Of a stretch of 64,000 bases of DNA, positions 1-10,743 are shown piece by piece (within the stretch, counting starts at the first letter, position 1; each line of letters begins with the position of its first letter). Below the pieces are notes generated by a model. It did no database searches. It saw nothing but the letters and a program-made list of their open reading frames with translations, and had not been told where the DNA came from. The DNA is from Eurosta solidaginis. Its lineage: Eukaryota > Arthropoda > Insecta > Diptera > Tephritidae. Location of the stretch: the NCBI RefSeq assembly GCF_040869045.1, contig NC_090322.1, positions 78,205,675-78,269,674 on the forward strand, read 5' to 3'. The position numbers were made by a program, and so were the translations under genes.

Positions 1-3000
1 TTTTTCTCTATATTTTTAAATTTAGGGAAAAAAGTTACATACATCCGCGGACATCCGGGCTAAATTTTACATATGTTATAGTCGCAAGTATTCTCTAATA
101 GTCGAAAGAAAAAACCACTGCGAATTCTTTGCACATCTATTTTTAATTTCTTTTTTTGTAGATTTAGTTATCTCTACATATAAAATAGGATGTATGTACG
201 TACCAGCTCCGACGAGATATTTGAACCTTTAAGGCTGATCTACAAACGGCAAAACCAATTCCCAGGTACAGGGAACAAACACGTAGCCATAAAACACAAA
301 AATAAACGCGCAAGGTCAACAAGAGCATACCAAAAGCAAAAATGCGCAGATCACTGACTTCAACCTGCCACAACCTACATCACCAGTCACCAAGGGATAA
401 AAACACGTACATACAAAGCAATCCTAATGCAGGTATAACCACACAGGAACGCTACACAAAACAACCCCATTTGGTAGCATCTACGCCAATACCTGAATGT
501 AATATAAATACTGCACAACTGATAACAAATCAGAACGATCAACGACACTTAAGATGGCAGCACAACAATCATCAACTATTCACCTTGTCGGAAAATCAAC
601 ATCACAAAGCAGTTTAGTTATAACCGTAACAAGAACGGAGTTTTTTGACATTTGGGTTCAACATTCGAAGGAAACCAGATATAAGAAATTATTGAGTTTT
701 GTTGTACTTAAGTACGATTTAAGCGAAGCAACCGCGTAATAGATAAAAAGTTTAAGCTTACAAAATATCGGCATATTCGTCGAAGCTGGATCAAAATTGG
801 AACACTTCTGGAAGACATAAGGAGCGATTTTTGAATAAAAACTCGGAGTGGCTTTCGGGTCCAGACTTCACATTTACAATAACGTTGGATTCAAAGTTGC
901 CATCAGACCAACCAACCACTTGTTCAGGTAACCCGGCCCCGGAAGACGAAAGAAGGACTTTGTTAGCTGCAGTGAAAAAAACAAACGGCGTCGAGTGGAT
1001 GACCTCTTGCAATCTAGAAGTCCTGGTGAGTTACTTTATGCGGCAGAAGTATCAACGCGTATGTCCGGCAACAGAAATGTTGCTAACATTATAAAAAAAT
1101 CACAGGAAACAACTCAAAAATCCGGCAAAAAGATGACATGCCAGCCAGATGCAAGATGCTTGAGCAATGTAGAAGCTTTAGCATACTACGTAGATAGCAA
1201 GTCGACGAATCATGGGTACAAAACGACTCGGAAGTGGAGCATCAAGGCAGGCCATAAGGTTTATCCATCATTTTATAGTCTAAGAAAAGCTAAGGCAGAA
1301 TGCTATCCAAATGAAATTGATGTGGGTGAAACACGTGCGGAAATTAAAGTCCTGTCCGTATTAGATAAAACTGTTGAGCGTTTATTTTTAGCAAATCAAG
1401 AAGTTTTTGTTAGTTTATTACCTACACACTTGACGTATACTTTAATCAGCAAGTGGGGTTGCGATGGAAGCTCAAAAGTTTACATGCAGTTCTGGCACTG
1501 ATGAGTTTTTGTTTATGTTTTCTTTCGTTCCTCTTCAATTACAGGATGAAACGGGTAACATTGTTTGGAAAAATCCTCGACCTTCTTCTACCATGTATAG
1601 TCGTCCAATTAAATTTGTTTTTTCTAAAGAAACAAAAGATTTTATTGTTTTTGAAACGAACAAAGTTTTAGAGGAGATAAATGCTTTGTTGCCAACAAAG
1701 TACATGCTCGAAGAATACGACGTTTCGGTAAATCACAATATGTTTCTAACAATGATTGACGGAAAAGTTTGCAATGCTTTGACTGAAACTTCTTCTGCAC
1801 AAAAGTGTTATATTTGTGGTGCCACTCCAAAAGATATGAATAATGAGTTACGGGACTTTACGCCTAACCGAAATAATCTTGGTTTTGGTTTGTCTACTAT
1901 CCATGCATGGATAAGATGTCTTGAATGCTTGCTTCACATAAGTTATCGCCTCGAACTAAAAAAATGGCAGCTTAGGAATGAGGCAGATAAAGAGAGTGTA
2001 AAGCTACGTTCCAACGAAATCCAGAATAAATTTAAAAGCGAACTTGGATTGATAGTAGATAAACCAAAGCCAGGTCTCGGCAATACCAATGACGGCAACA
2101 CTGCTGGTAGGTTTTTCGAAAATTTTGAGGCTAGTGCTGAGATTGCGGGATTGGATGCTACGCTCATCAAAAGATTCGACACTCTCCTTCGCGCATTAGC
2201 ATCTGGGTACAATATAAATATCCAAAGATTTGAAAAATTTGCGGTCGAGACTAAAAAACTATACATAGATCTCTATCCATGGTTTAATATGCCTGTTACA
2301 GTTCATAAAATCTTAGTGCATAGTACTGATATTATAAAATCAGCAATTTTACCTATTGGTCAACTTTCTGAGGAAGCACAGGAAGCCCGTAACAAAGATT
2401 TGAGACGATTCAGGGATGATGACACACAAAAGCAGTCGCGTGAAGCCACGAATAGAAATCTTATGAATATGTTGCTTATAACATTGGATCCTTTAGTTAA
2501 CAGTTTTAGGGAGATACCTAAGAACAAATTTAAAAGGCTGACTTCAGAAGTCTTAAATTTACTGGTCCCCGATAATGTTGAGGAGTCAATAAATACCCCA
2601 GTTGTTTCAAGCTTTCACAGTAGTGTTGCTGATGCTCATGACTATTCCACAAGTGACTCATCGAATGAAAGTGATGATAGCGAATAATAACATAATTATA
2701 AAAGATAACCTGCCCTATAACTTTTTGTTGGATCAGGTTTTATTTAATTTAAATCTATTGTCTTTTCTACTTTGTATGATACTTTACTTTTAAGTTTTTG
2801 TAATAAGTAATTTTCACATAATTAAGTTAATTATTTACATTGTTATTATTATTATTGTAATCCACTTTTACATTCCTGACTGGTACTATAAAATAATTTT
2901 GTAAAAATTGTAGTGCCAGGATAAATACTCAAATAAATACAAAATATGTATGTACATATGTACAGTCACTCACATAAATAAGTAGACACCCCTTTTTGGA

Positions 3001-3006
3001 CAATTC
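1..3006 (+). mobile_element. Transib-type DNA transposon, copy A (left end outside window)
   Basis: This stretch aligns by eye, base for base over long runs, with 53.3-54.7 kb (copy B) and 59.8-61.2 kb (copy C). Those copies begin with the terminal inverted repeat CACAGTG, so about 360 bp of the left end of copy A lies before the window. The right end is lost: the match to copy B stops at 3006, where a gypsy LTR beginning TGTCATGG starts. Putting the three copies together gives a full element of roughly 3.8 kb. The encoded protein is a RAG1-core-like transposase, which places the element in the Transib superfamily. The tail after 2690 is AT-rich and non-coding. Confidence 0.88.
190..2687 (+). 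pseudogene. Transib/RAG1-core-like transposase, frame-broken
   Basis: This cut-and-paste transposase is readable only in pieces. A short amino-terminal frame starts at ATG 190. A second piece starts at ATG 554 (MAAQQSS) and stops at 739. A third runs to 1501 and ends in KWGCDGSS. The last, 1464-2687, holds the rest. Residues matching the RAG1/Transib catalytic triad are visible: Asp in WGCDGSS, Asp in TMIDGKVCN, and Glu in QLSEEAQEARNKDLRRFR, which corresponds to the RAG1 SEGNESGNKLFRRFR region. A zinc-type CYICGAT motif lies after the second Asp, as in RAG1 CTLCDAT. GNTNDGNTA and VHKILVHS are also family-like. At least one frameshift near 1470 and stops near 740-830 break it. Copy C keeps the 5' half open. 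Confidence 0.85.
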
Positions 3007-4838
3007 TGTCATGGAGTCGTACTTGGGCGCCATCCTTAGCTTCAATGCAATCACCCAGTTTGCTAGTAGTCGAGGTGTGCATGCTGGCTTTAGCCGGGGT
3101 AAAAGCTCGTCGGATTGGGTTTGGTTCTTGCTCCCTACTTTTGTGCAAACAAACGACCGTACAATAAAAAAAATATTCATGCACAATGTACCTAAGTAAA
3201 ACCAGACCAAAGAAAATGAAATGAATGTCCCCAAAAAACAACCCTTTTTCTATTCAACAGACGGACTCCCTAGTAAAGAAAACTCCAAGCTCAAATCCGA
3301 GAAGCAATATAGCCGCTTCTCCAATCTCCCCTACCCAACCATAGAGATACTTACTTTCCGTATCACCAATCCCAACCATATCCACAGATTTACGGCGCAA
3401 TCATCCCACGAAGAAAAACAACTCTATCTTCTCATATTAAACGCTAACAATATTTCATTTATTATTTAAAGTTAAATTTGTATACATTTTTCAAAACTTA
3501 ATTACGCCTATCAGCCCTACTCTACAATTTTCTTTTAGTTAAGCAACATAAGTATATTCCGCAGTAATTTATTTCATAACCTTTTATGATACCCTAATGT
3601 ACTATATGTTAACTCATTCTGAGTTACATCTTATATTTTCCTTTTGAACGTAAATTTAATTATATATGTATATATGCATATTCGTGTTAAAGAGGAAAAC
3701 GAGTAGAAAAACAACACGATGTCATAAGCAAAGAAGTGATTGATTTAAAAATGTAAACAAACATACATACTTATGCACCTAGTTATGCCCTTCTTGCAAT
3801 CGCATTGCCTTTCTCTTGATACCAATATATTAGGTAAAGGTGTAAAAATTAAGAGTACTTACATCGTCTCGAACGAGGTCAGCAGGTGCCTGAAGAGCTG
3901 CGTCGAAGAGCTGGAAGCTTCAAAAAAAAAACAAAAAGGTTTCCTACTCTACAAATATGTGTACATACATATTTACATATATGCTTGGGGGTATAAACAA
4001 TAGTATTTCTTGCTATTATTTGCTTCGTATTCTTATCTTATTTTACAAATTTTACTTCTATATGACTACTACCGCTACGAATTTACGCACGCCAGTGCTT
4101 CGTAAAATAAAATGTAAGAAAGGGGTCGCCCTTTCTTAACTGCTAAAATATAGTATGTGAAAATTCAAAAAGTATGCATACTTGCATGTATCAGTATACC
4201 CAGTTGAGGATATATAGTTCGCTTATATTCCTATATGCATTAATATTAAATGCAATCTTCTTTCTAGCCAAAATTAACGTAATATGATTTATAATTTGAA
4301 TATAAAGAAAAACATTCATGGATAACAAAAGTCTAATCTACATTGCTTGGTTGCTCAGCTGACAATCAGTTGATAAAAAAATACAATATAATTAATTATT
4401 AATATTTTTATACAAAAATCCTGACAAAATTGGTAAAATTTAAAATACACGTTTATGAAATACACCTACTTGCGCAGTATGTGGGCATATGATCTTTCCG
4501 GTTATATTCCTACACAATTATGTAATTATAAGAAGACTGATAACTTCTAGTTTATTAAAGAAACACTTAGTTTCTTGAGGATTAGGGACTCTCCGTAATC
4601 TATTCCTCGGCACACATGAATTACGTAGCTGGAAAAATTCACAATTTAAAACAAATATCTTCTTTCTAGCTTTGTATGTGTGTTCTTATTTCTTCTTGTA
4701 TATTTAAGTATATTGATTCGCTTCATAAACATAATTCTCTAGATTTTTTTTTTCTGAGAATAGCTTAGTATTGAAAAAAATTCACTTCCCAACCTTCAAT
4801 AAAATTTTGTTTCACAAGATATTGCTTTCTCGTGAGGG
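3007..4838 (-). repeat. 3' LTR of gypsy 1 (confirmed part)
   Basis: The segment is duplicated almost exactly at 10750-11634 plus 15679-16634. On the plus strand it starts TGTCATGGAG, so on the coding strand the LTR ends in CCATGACA, a normal CA end. In the other copy this end is followed by a 6-bp gap and a primer-binding site. The match stops after TCGTGAG at 4838 only because the other copy is cut there by gypsy 2, so the true LTR may be longer. Short open frames inside it (for example 3221-3469) occur in both copies but have no recognisable motif. Confidence 0.85.
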
Positions 4839-5611
4839 ATTTAAATAAATTAGCTTGATTCGCTATATAAAAACAGTGAATTCTAGTTGATCACTATGAA
4901 ACTTATGGATTTATAATCTGGCACGTGTGCAAGCTATCTGGCCGTCTTCCTATAAAAATATTAATGCCATGCAAAGCTCCCTGTAAAATGTGTATGTATT
5001 TTTAACTCCGGGCTGCCCAAGAATCTTGCTGTGGCTTGCGTGATATCGCCACTAGCTTGGTTCCAAGCAAAAGTTCCATTAGGAGAGTTGCAGCTTCGCT
5101 TCCTTCCTCGAATGGGTGTTGTCTTCAGAAGATGTGACTTCAGTTAGGTGTCGGCACTCGCATGCGATGAAAAGTTAAAGTTTACGCTTTCGATCGAATA
5201 TATTTACGAAATGCACTGCTTATTTCGTTTTACTTTAATTATACTTTATTATTTTTTCGCGATACCGATTTTAGCTACCGGCAATATTACACACTTATAC
5301 CTTTGTGATGTTGACACCTTGGAGATCCAAATAGAAAAAGAAAAATCACTCTCCTTTTGCGGAAGTCATTCCCGACATTTTCGTGATATCCGTCAGCTGA
5401 TCGTTGTCTCATTTGACATAACAACTCGCCGCTTTCGGAATTATAAACTGTTCGCACTCAGTGTTGTAAGACGTATTATACTAAACAAAAAAATTTATTT
5501 GTTTATTTGAGAATCAAAGGAAACCCAAAGCGCCTCACATAGCAGCTGTTTTTGAGCAGAATAGTTCATGCAATATACTATTGCTGAAAACCGCTGAAAA
5601 AGGTGTGGAGT
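4839..5611 (-). other. Probable remainder of the gypsy 1 3' LTR and 3' non-coding region
   Basis: There is no second copy in the window to define the LTR start. Candidate polypurine tracts on the minus strand, each followed by TG, lie near 5346-5357 (AAAAGGAGAG then TGATTTTTC) and near 5093-5113 (GAGGAAGGAAGCGAAGC then TGCAAC). Either would give an LTR of about 2.1-2.3 kb. A 120-codon plus-strand frame at 5148-5510 shows no family motif. I see no gene here. Confidence 0.5.
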
Positions 5612-8578
5612 TTACCCCGGTTGTAAATCCTTGGCGTGAAATGTGCCTATAAGTTTGCCACTCAGGTCTTCGAGAACATAATAAGATGATCCTAGTTTTT
5701 CCCGAACCTTTGCTCTAAGAAACGTTTTAGCTAACTTTGCATTAAACCCCTTGGCCAAATTGCTCTGTCCAAAATTTCTTCGTAGTACTTCTTGTCCAAC
5801 CACATATTTTACTTCTCTAGATCGCAAGTTGTATCGTTCAGTATTGCTTTCAAAAGCTTTATGTAAATTATCTCGAACTTTGTCTCTAACAGACATAATA
5901 TTGTCGAAACGATTACCGGATTCAACTATGCCTTCTGATGTCATACCTATACCACGTAAGATCTCGTAGTTGTCACCATGGGTAATCATATGCTGGCCGA
6001 AAACAACAAAGTACGGACTATATCCGGTTGATTGGTGAATTGAATTTCGAAGTGCTGAGTTTATACTGCTGAGATGGCAGTCCCAGTCTCGCTGATCCTT
6101 TCGAATATACGCTCTCAAAGCAGCATTTATCGAACGGTTTACCCTTTCGGAAGAGTTGCTTTGAGGTGAATGTATGGCAGTATACGTGTGTTTTATTCCG
6201 CATTTAGATAAGAATGCTTCGAACTCCTTCGCTCTAAATTGACTGCCATTGTCACTCACAATATACTCAGGTATTCCGAATACGTCAAAAACTTGTGATT
6301 TTAGAAAGTTTATAATAGGGGATGACGTCAGCTTTTTTAGTTGACACAGGAATGTAAACTTTGACATATGATCGAGTATAATGAGAATACCTATGTGGCC
6401 ATTTTTTGATCTGGGAAAAGGCCCAATCAAGTCAATATATAATCTCTGAAAAATCCGTTCAACTGGTATATAATTTCCCATAGGTGGGCGTAGAACTTTG
6501 GTAGGGTATTTCGTTGTTTTACATATTTCGCAGTTAGTTACGTACTCAGTTACATCTTTAAATAGTCCTGGCCAGTAAAAATATCGACGTATTCTTTCTA
6601 TAGTTTTTGATACACCACCATGTGCACTTGTTGGAATATCATGAGCGTTCCTCATTACATCAATTCGTAAAGGACATGGCACTAACAATTTCCATGCCGT
6701 GTTCTCTTTCTCAGGGTCGCCCTTATAAAATTCGTTTCTGTGGTAGATATATTTTCCACATACCCTAAAATCGGGAAATTTTGCACCCTGACTTTCCAAC
6801 TTTTCCTTAAACTCAACATAATCTTTATCTAGGAACGCTTCGGAAGAAATATCTATGTCAGGAAGATAATCAACAGTAAGCGATTCTACTCCACCCTCGG
6901 AGTGTATACGTGACAACGCATCCGGTACGACATTCGCACAGCCTTTTCTATGTTCAATGTTGAAATCGAATGCTTGTAGTTTGAGAGCCCATCGAGCTAA
7001 GCGCACACTGAGGTCAGTCTGGTTCATTAACCAACGTAAGCTCGCATGGTCTGTTATAACCGAAAAAGTTTGGCCCTCTACGTATGCTCTGAACTTCTTA
7101 ACTGCCAGAACAGCTGCCAAACACTCTCTTTCTGTCACTGAATAGTTTCGTTGGGCTCGATTTAATTTTTGGGACATGTAAGCTATAGGGATTTCATCAC
7201 CTTCATCATTCTTTTGAGCAAGTACTGCTCCTACTCCGTGCAAGCTTGCGTCACATTGGATGATAAAAGGTTTCTGAAAATCCGGATTTGCTAAAAGAGG
7301 AGCAGATGTTAGTCGGGATTTGATTAGGTCGAATGACTCTTGTGCTTCTGCTGACCATTCGAATGTTCTGGACTTCTTTAAAAGCCCAGCAAGCGCAAAC
7401 GTCACTTCAGCAAACTGTGGAACAAACCGCCGATACCACCCAGCCATACCTAGGAATCGACGAAGCTCTTTCACAGACTTCGGAACTGGATAATTAACTA
7501 TTGTGGATACTTTATCAGGGTCTGTCTTTAGTGTGCCAAAGCCTACTATATATCCCAAATAACGAACCTCAGTCAAACAAAATTTGCTTTTTGCTATGTT
7601 TATTGTCAGTCCTGCTTTACGAATGTGACTGGCCACTTCTTCAAGTAATTTCAGATGTGACTCGAAATCTTCAGAAACTAACAAGTCGTCCAGATAAACA
7701 AACACTTTTTCCTTTAGATGGTATGGTATCACACGGTCCATTAACCTGCACATTGTCTGAGGAGCATTGCAGAGTCCAAACGACATCACCGTATACTGGT
7801 AAAGTGGCCTATTTGGTACCGTAAACGCCGTCTTTTCTCTAGAATTCATTTCCAGAGGGATTTGCCAAAAGGCATCCTTCAAATCCAAGCTGGAAATGAA
7901 TTCCGCTCGCGGTAGTCTCGATAATATTCCTTCGATGTGTGGGAGCGGATACGCGTCTTTGACTGTCAACGCGTTTACTTTCCGGCTATCCAAACACAAG
8001 CGCACCTTACCAGGTTTGCGAACCAACACCACTGGAGAGTACCATGGGCTATTGGACTCTTCAATGACTCCTAATGCTAGCATCCTATCTAACTCCTCAC
8101 ACATAAGTTTTTCCACAGCTGGAGAAACTGGAAAATGACGCTGTTTTACTGCCTTCGCATCTCCAACATCGATGACATGTTCTACTAATTTAGTTTTACC
8201 CAGCCCTTCCTCACTAAAACTCGGGAAACAAGAGATTGCCTGTTGCAGTCTGTTCTGCTGATTTTTGTTCAACAGATGTACTGTTGAGTCTACCTCACTT
8301 ATATTGATCTCACTTATTATATTAGTGGTTATTTTAAATTCCTTCCAGAAATCAACGCCGAGATATATGTCTTGAGTCAACGTTGGAATAATATAAAATT
8401 CAATAAATTTTGTTTCGGTTTTATAAGTTATTTCTAACGGTATAACCCCCGATATTTCTTGCTGTGATTCATCAGCTGTGTGTACCTTTGTTTTAAGCTT
8501 TTTAACATTTCCATTGTTGGATAAAACCCTTCTTGCTAACTTTCCTCCTAAGCACACACACAGATGCTCCGGAATCAA
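5612..8578 (-). CDS. gypsy 1 pol: protease end, reverse transcriptase, RNase H, integrase
   Basis: An open frame of about 988 codons with the standard Ty3/gypsy order. The protease tail is around residues 1-90 (IYLGVDFW). RT covers about 150-345, with SSLDLKDAF, the palm VMSFGLCNAPQ and the active site YLDD at about 295-298. RNase H covers about 440-560, with CDASLHGVG, TEREC, TDH and a PDALSR end. The integrase zinc finger is at about 653-690 (HGG...CEICKTT), followed by a DDE core with YIDLIGPF, VSDNGSQF and SSERVNRS. The frame begins at a TTG codon inside the protease, so this is not a true start; translation must come from the upstream protease/gag frame. There are no internal stops, so this is the best preserved pol in the window. 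Terminal residues lie just before the 3' non-coding region. Confidence 0.92.
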   Translation of the reverse strand: MIPEHLCVCLGGKLARRVLSNNGNVKKLKTKVHTADESQQEISGVIPLEITYKTETKFIEFYIIPTLTQDIYLGVDFWKEFKITTNIISEINISEVDSTVHLLNKNQQNRLQQAISCFPSFSEEGLGKTKLVEHVIDVGDAKAVKQRHFPVSPAVEKLMCEELDRMLALGVIEESNSPWYSPVVLVRKPGKVRLCLDSRKVNALTVKDAYPLPHIEGILSRLPRAEFISSLDLKDAFWQIPLEMNSREKTAFTVPNRPLYQYTVMSFGLCNAPQTMCRLMDRVIPYHLKEKVFVYLDDLLVSEDFESHLKLLEEVASHIRKAGLTINIAKSKFCLTEVRYLGYIVGFGTLKTDPDKVSTIVNYPVPKSVKELRRFLGMAGWYRRFVPQFAEVTFALAGLLKKSRTFEWSAEAQESFDLIKSRLTSAPLLANPDFQKPFIIQCDASLHGVGAVLAQKNDEGDEIPIAYMSQKLNRAQRNYSVTERECLAAVLAVKKFRAYVEGQTFSVITDHASLRWLMNQTDLSVRLARWALKLQAFDFNIEHRKGCANVVPDALSRIHSEGGVESLTVDYLPDIDISSEAFLDKDYVEFKEKLESQGAKFPDFRVCGKYIYHRNEFYKGDPEKENTAWKLLVPCPLRIDVMRNAHDIPTSAHGGVSKTIERIRRYFYWPGLFKDVTEYVTNCEICKTTKYPTKVLRPPMGNYIPVERIFQRLYIDLIGPFPRSKNGHIGILIILDHMSKFTFLCQLKKLTSSPIINFLKSQVFDVFGIPEYIVSDNGSQFRAKEFEAFLSKCGIKHTYTAIHSPQSNSSERVNRSINAALRAYIRKDQRDWDCHLSSINSALRNSIHQSTGYSPYFVVFGQHMITHGDNYEILRGIGMTSEGIVESGNRFDNIMSVRDKVRDNLHKAFESNTERYNLRSREVKYVVGQEVLRRNFGQSNLAKGFNAKLAKTFLRAKVREKLGSSYYVLEDLSGKLIGTFHAKDLQPG

Positions 8579-8840
8579 GAAGACCTAATTGGGTTTCACC
8601 CAGGATTTGAATGGAGGCATCTGGCCGAATGTCATCTGGTTTGTGCAGAATTGAATATATAGATTTTAACTTACATTGCTTTTGTTTAACGTCAGCCCAA
8701 TGCTGCTTTGCACGTTTGACTGAGCGAGATTGTTTAAAAATGTTATTGCGAGCGGTCTGGTATGCAACCAAACGTTCATGAAAAGGTATAATCGGGGAGA
8801 GTTTAGGAATATGTTCAGTTGAAGAATTTAAGTTTTTCAA
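8502..8840 (-). pseudogene. gypsy 1 retropepsin-type protease, amino-terminal part, frame-shifted
   Basis: The aspartic protease motif LGLLDSGASVCVL is in this frame, but the continuation (GGKLARRVLSNNG...) is in the pol frame. The two overlap at a run of GT repeats and AGGAGGA around 8540-8560. A one-base indel within the protease is the simplest explanation, because the DSG motif and the flap-to-GVDFW part must belong to one domain. The retropepsin normally processes Gag-Pol. The start codon is uncertain. Confidence 0.75.
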
Positions 8841-8857
8841 AATCGAAATGGGTTCCT

Positions 8858-9757
8858 TTACTTTTGGTGATCCGATTTCTTGATGGGATGTCTGGCCTTG
8901 TTGCTGACATCCCGCACCTCGTTTTCCAGGTTATTACACCTTGGGCAATTTGGTAAAAAAAATGCAATCAGTCCACATCCGTAACAAAACACCCTACGTG
9001 GCTTGATGCAGTTTTTGTAATGATGTCCACTACCATCGCAGTTCCAACATGTTTGTACTGCACAATGATCAATGGCAGCAATTCCGTCACCATTGTTTTT
9101 TGTATACGCTGTTTCCTCGTTAGCATCTGATATGTCTGATATATTTTTGCGTCCCTGACCTGGCATGCTCGATCTTTGTCCAGAAGATTTCATTTGCATT
9201 TCGGCAAAAAGATTCTCTCTGCGTCGACAGGCTTTGCGTAGATCTGAAATACTATGTAGTTCCAGATGCAAGAGTTCCAAACGAATATCTGGCTGCAAAT
9301 TCCTTAAGACAATTTCCACCAGCTCTCGTTCCGACAAAGGTTGTTTTAGACTATCTGCCGTAGATAAAACATGGTCTAAGTAGTTCTCAAAGGATTCGCC
9401 CGCCTTTTGTTTCAAATTCCGAAGAGATTCCTTTATCTCAAAATCTGTACGGAAATCCTTGAAATTCCTGCGAAGATTATCGCAAATGTCAATCCAGTCT
9501 AAGTCTTGTACCGAATGATGGTACCTCCAGAACCAACGTTTCGCTTTTCCTTCGAAAAGCATATGCACGTATTGAAACAAGGAACGGTATATAAATTCGT
9601 CGACAGGTACACTAGTAAGGGAACCATCATACGATAATTTCCACCCTGAAATTATTTTGCATGCGACCGATGGAGTTACTATGCCACCTTCCTCGCGCCT
9701 AACTAGAATATGCAGTAAGTTCTGCTCCTGGTGAGATTCGTTCAACCGGACCTCCAC
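8858..9757 (-). CDS. gypsy 1 gag (capsid plus zinc knuckles)
   Basis: About 300 codons. The middle part carries a retrotransposon capsid signature: FEGKAKRWFWRYH, then WIDICDNLRRNF, then QKAGESFENYLDHVLS, and ELVEIVLRNLQPDIR. Near the end there is a CCHC knuckle CWNCDGSGHHYKNC and a second, degenerate one, CYGCGLIAFFLPNC, where a hydrophobic residue replaces the His. The first codon of the open frame is GTG, not ATG, and the frame is open further upstream, overlapping the RING frame by 59 nt in a different phase. The stop at 8858 lies shortly before the protease frame. Pol is in the same phase as this gag. Confidence 0.85.
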   Translation of the reverse strand: MEVRLNESHQEQNLLHILVRREEGGIVTPSVACKIISGWKLSYDGSLTSVPVDEFIYRSLFQYVHMLFEGKAKRWFWRYHHSVQDLDWIDICDNLRRNFKDFRTDFEIKESLRNLKQKAGESFENYLDHVLSTADSLKQPLSERELVEIVLRNLQPDIRLELLHLELHSISDLRKACRRRENLFAEMQMKSSGQRSSMPGQGRKNISDISDANEETAYTKNNGDGIAAIDHCAVQTCWNCDGSGHHYKNCIKPRRVFCYGCGLIAFFLPNCPRCNNLENEVRDVSNKARHPIKKSDHQK

Positions 9758-10088
9758 CGCGTTTATAATTTTGTGCCCTAAACGAACTATTATGGAGAGT
9801 ATGTGATCTTAGCACACGAGCTTCCTTGGGTCTAGCTCCTTGGGATTCGAATAAATCAAAATTCTCCTGCTCAGCGAAACTCTTCAATGAATTCGTGTCA
9901 CAAGACCGGTTACAAACCGGGCATGCAACATTGTCTACAAGCCAAGAAGAAATACATGATTTATGAAAGTTATGTCGACAAGGAGTAACAGAAAGATCGC
10001 CTTCTGGAACCTCCTCCTTGCATATACCACACCACATGCCTGAGTCGTTAAACTGAGCTAAATTCTCGTTGCTATGACGAACTGTCAT
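9699..10088 (-). CDS. RING-H2 finger protein at the front of gypsy 1 gag
   Basis: This 129-codon frame starts at a true ATG and sits where the Gag amino terminus should be. Residues about 19-61 form a textbook RING-H2 finger: CGIC, 13 residues, C-R-H, two residues, H, two residues, C, ten residues, CPVC. In cellular proteins this fold recruits ubiquitin-conjugating enzymes, so E3 ligase activity is a reasonable inference but not shown. After the RING comes a basic linker ending TAYSS, while the capsid frame opens in another phase within the last 59 nt. Either a frameshift joins RING to capsid in one polyprotein, or the RING is a separate product. The frame lies between leader and capsid on the same strand, so it belongs to the element, not to a host gene. 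Confidence 0.8.
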   Translation of the reverse strand: MTVRHSNENLAQFNDSGMWCGICKEEVPEGDLSVTPCRHNFHKSCISSWLVDNVACPVCNRSCDTNSLKSFAEQENFDLFESQGARPKEARVLRSHTLHNSSFRAQNYKRGGGPVERISPGAELTAYSS

Positions 10089-10724
10089 GTTTACCTCAAA
10101 AAAATTTAATATTTCAGAAGTATTGATAATAATCTATTACCTCCTCTGGTATTTTATCCTTCCTTTAACAGTTTATCAAGGATAATGCAAAAAAATTACA
10201 AAAATTGTATTAAGTATCAAAAAAAATTGTTTAACCGTGGGATATTGATTGATTGCCGTAAACCTGTTAAGAAGAAAATGGATTTGACCTAGAGTTCCTA
10301 AAGCTTTGAAATACAAGGCCAAGTGAAACTTGCATACTCTAATTCAAACTCAGAGGGAATCTGCTCGTAACATTTAAATTTCGAACACAAACAGATTTTC
10401 CTCCTGCTTTGAATTAAAATCCCCATAAAATATTGAATGATTTTGACCTAACCGGTTATATATACGGTCTCTTACCATAATTAATAATTCCAATGTTAGA
10501 AAAAAAATCAACTCGCATAATATACTAACAAAATGTTTAATACATTGATTACAGAATTGGTTAGTTAGAAAAACGTCTAGCAACTAATTCCAAAACCAAA
10601 ATCAATAGCAATTACAAAAACCTTATAGGCCGGTAGATAAAACAGTGAAAAAAACTGCTTATATCTATTCCTTACCAATAATTTGTCTGCAGAAAATTCT
10701 AAAATGGACCTCTAACAACGTCAG
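10089..10724 (-). other. gypsy 1 5' leader
   Basis: AT-rich untranslated leader between primer-binding site and RING/gag start. No motif or long open frame is seen in either strand. Length, about 640 bp, is ordinary for a Ty3/gypsy leader. Confidence 0.6.
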
Positions 10725-10743
10725 GGTCCCTGCTCGGGCGCCA
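10725..10743 (-). promoter_or_regulatory. gypsy 1 primer-binding site
   Basis: On the coding strand this reads TGGCGCCCGAGCAGGGACC, six bases after the CCATGACA end of the 5' LTR. The TGGCGCCCGA core is like lysine-tRNA sites of lentiviruses. Gypsy 2 has the same site with one difference, at 17149-17167. Confidence 0.85.

Noticed and set aside
3221..3469. Short frame conserved at 10964-11185
   Set aside because: It is conserved only because it lies in both LTRs of gypsy 1. The frame ends differently in the two copies.
5148..5510. 120-codon plus-strand frame
   Set aside because: It lies in the gypsy 1 3' LTR or 3' non-coding region, opposite to the element, and has no recognisable motif.
10089..10724. 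Host promoter or gene for the RING protein
   Set aside because: The region lies between the primer-binding site and gag of gypsy 1, so it is the element's leader.
10725..10743. tRNA-like sequence
   Set aside because: It is complementary to a tRNA 3' end and lies beside an LTR, so it is a primer-binding site and not a tRNA gene.
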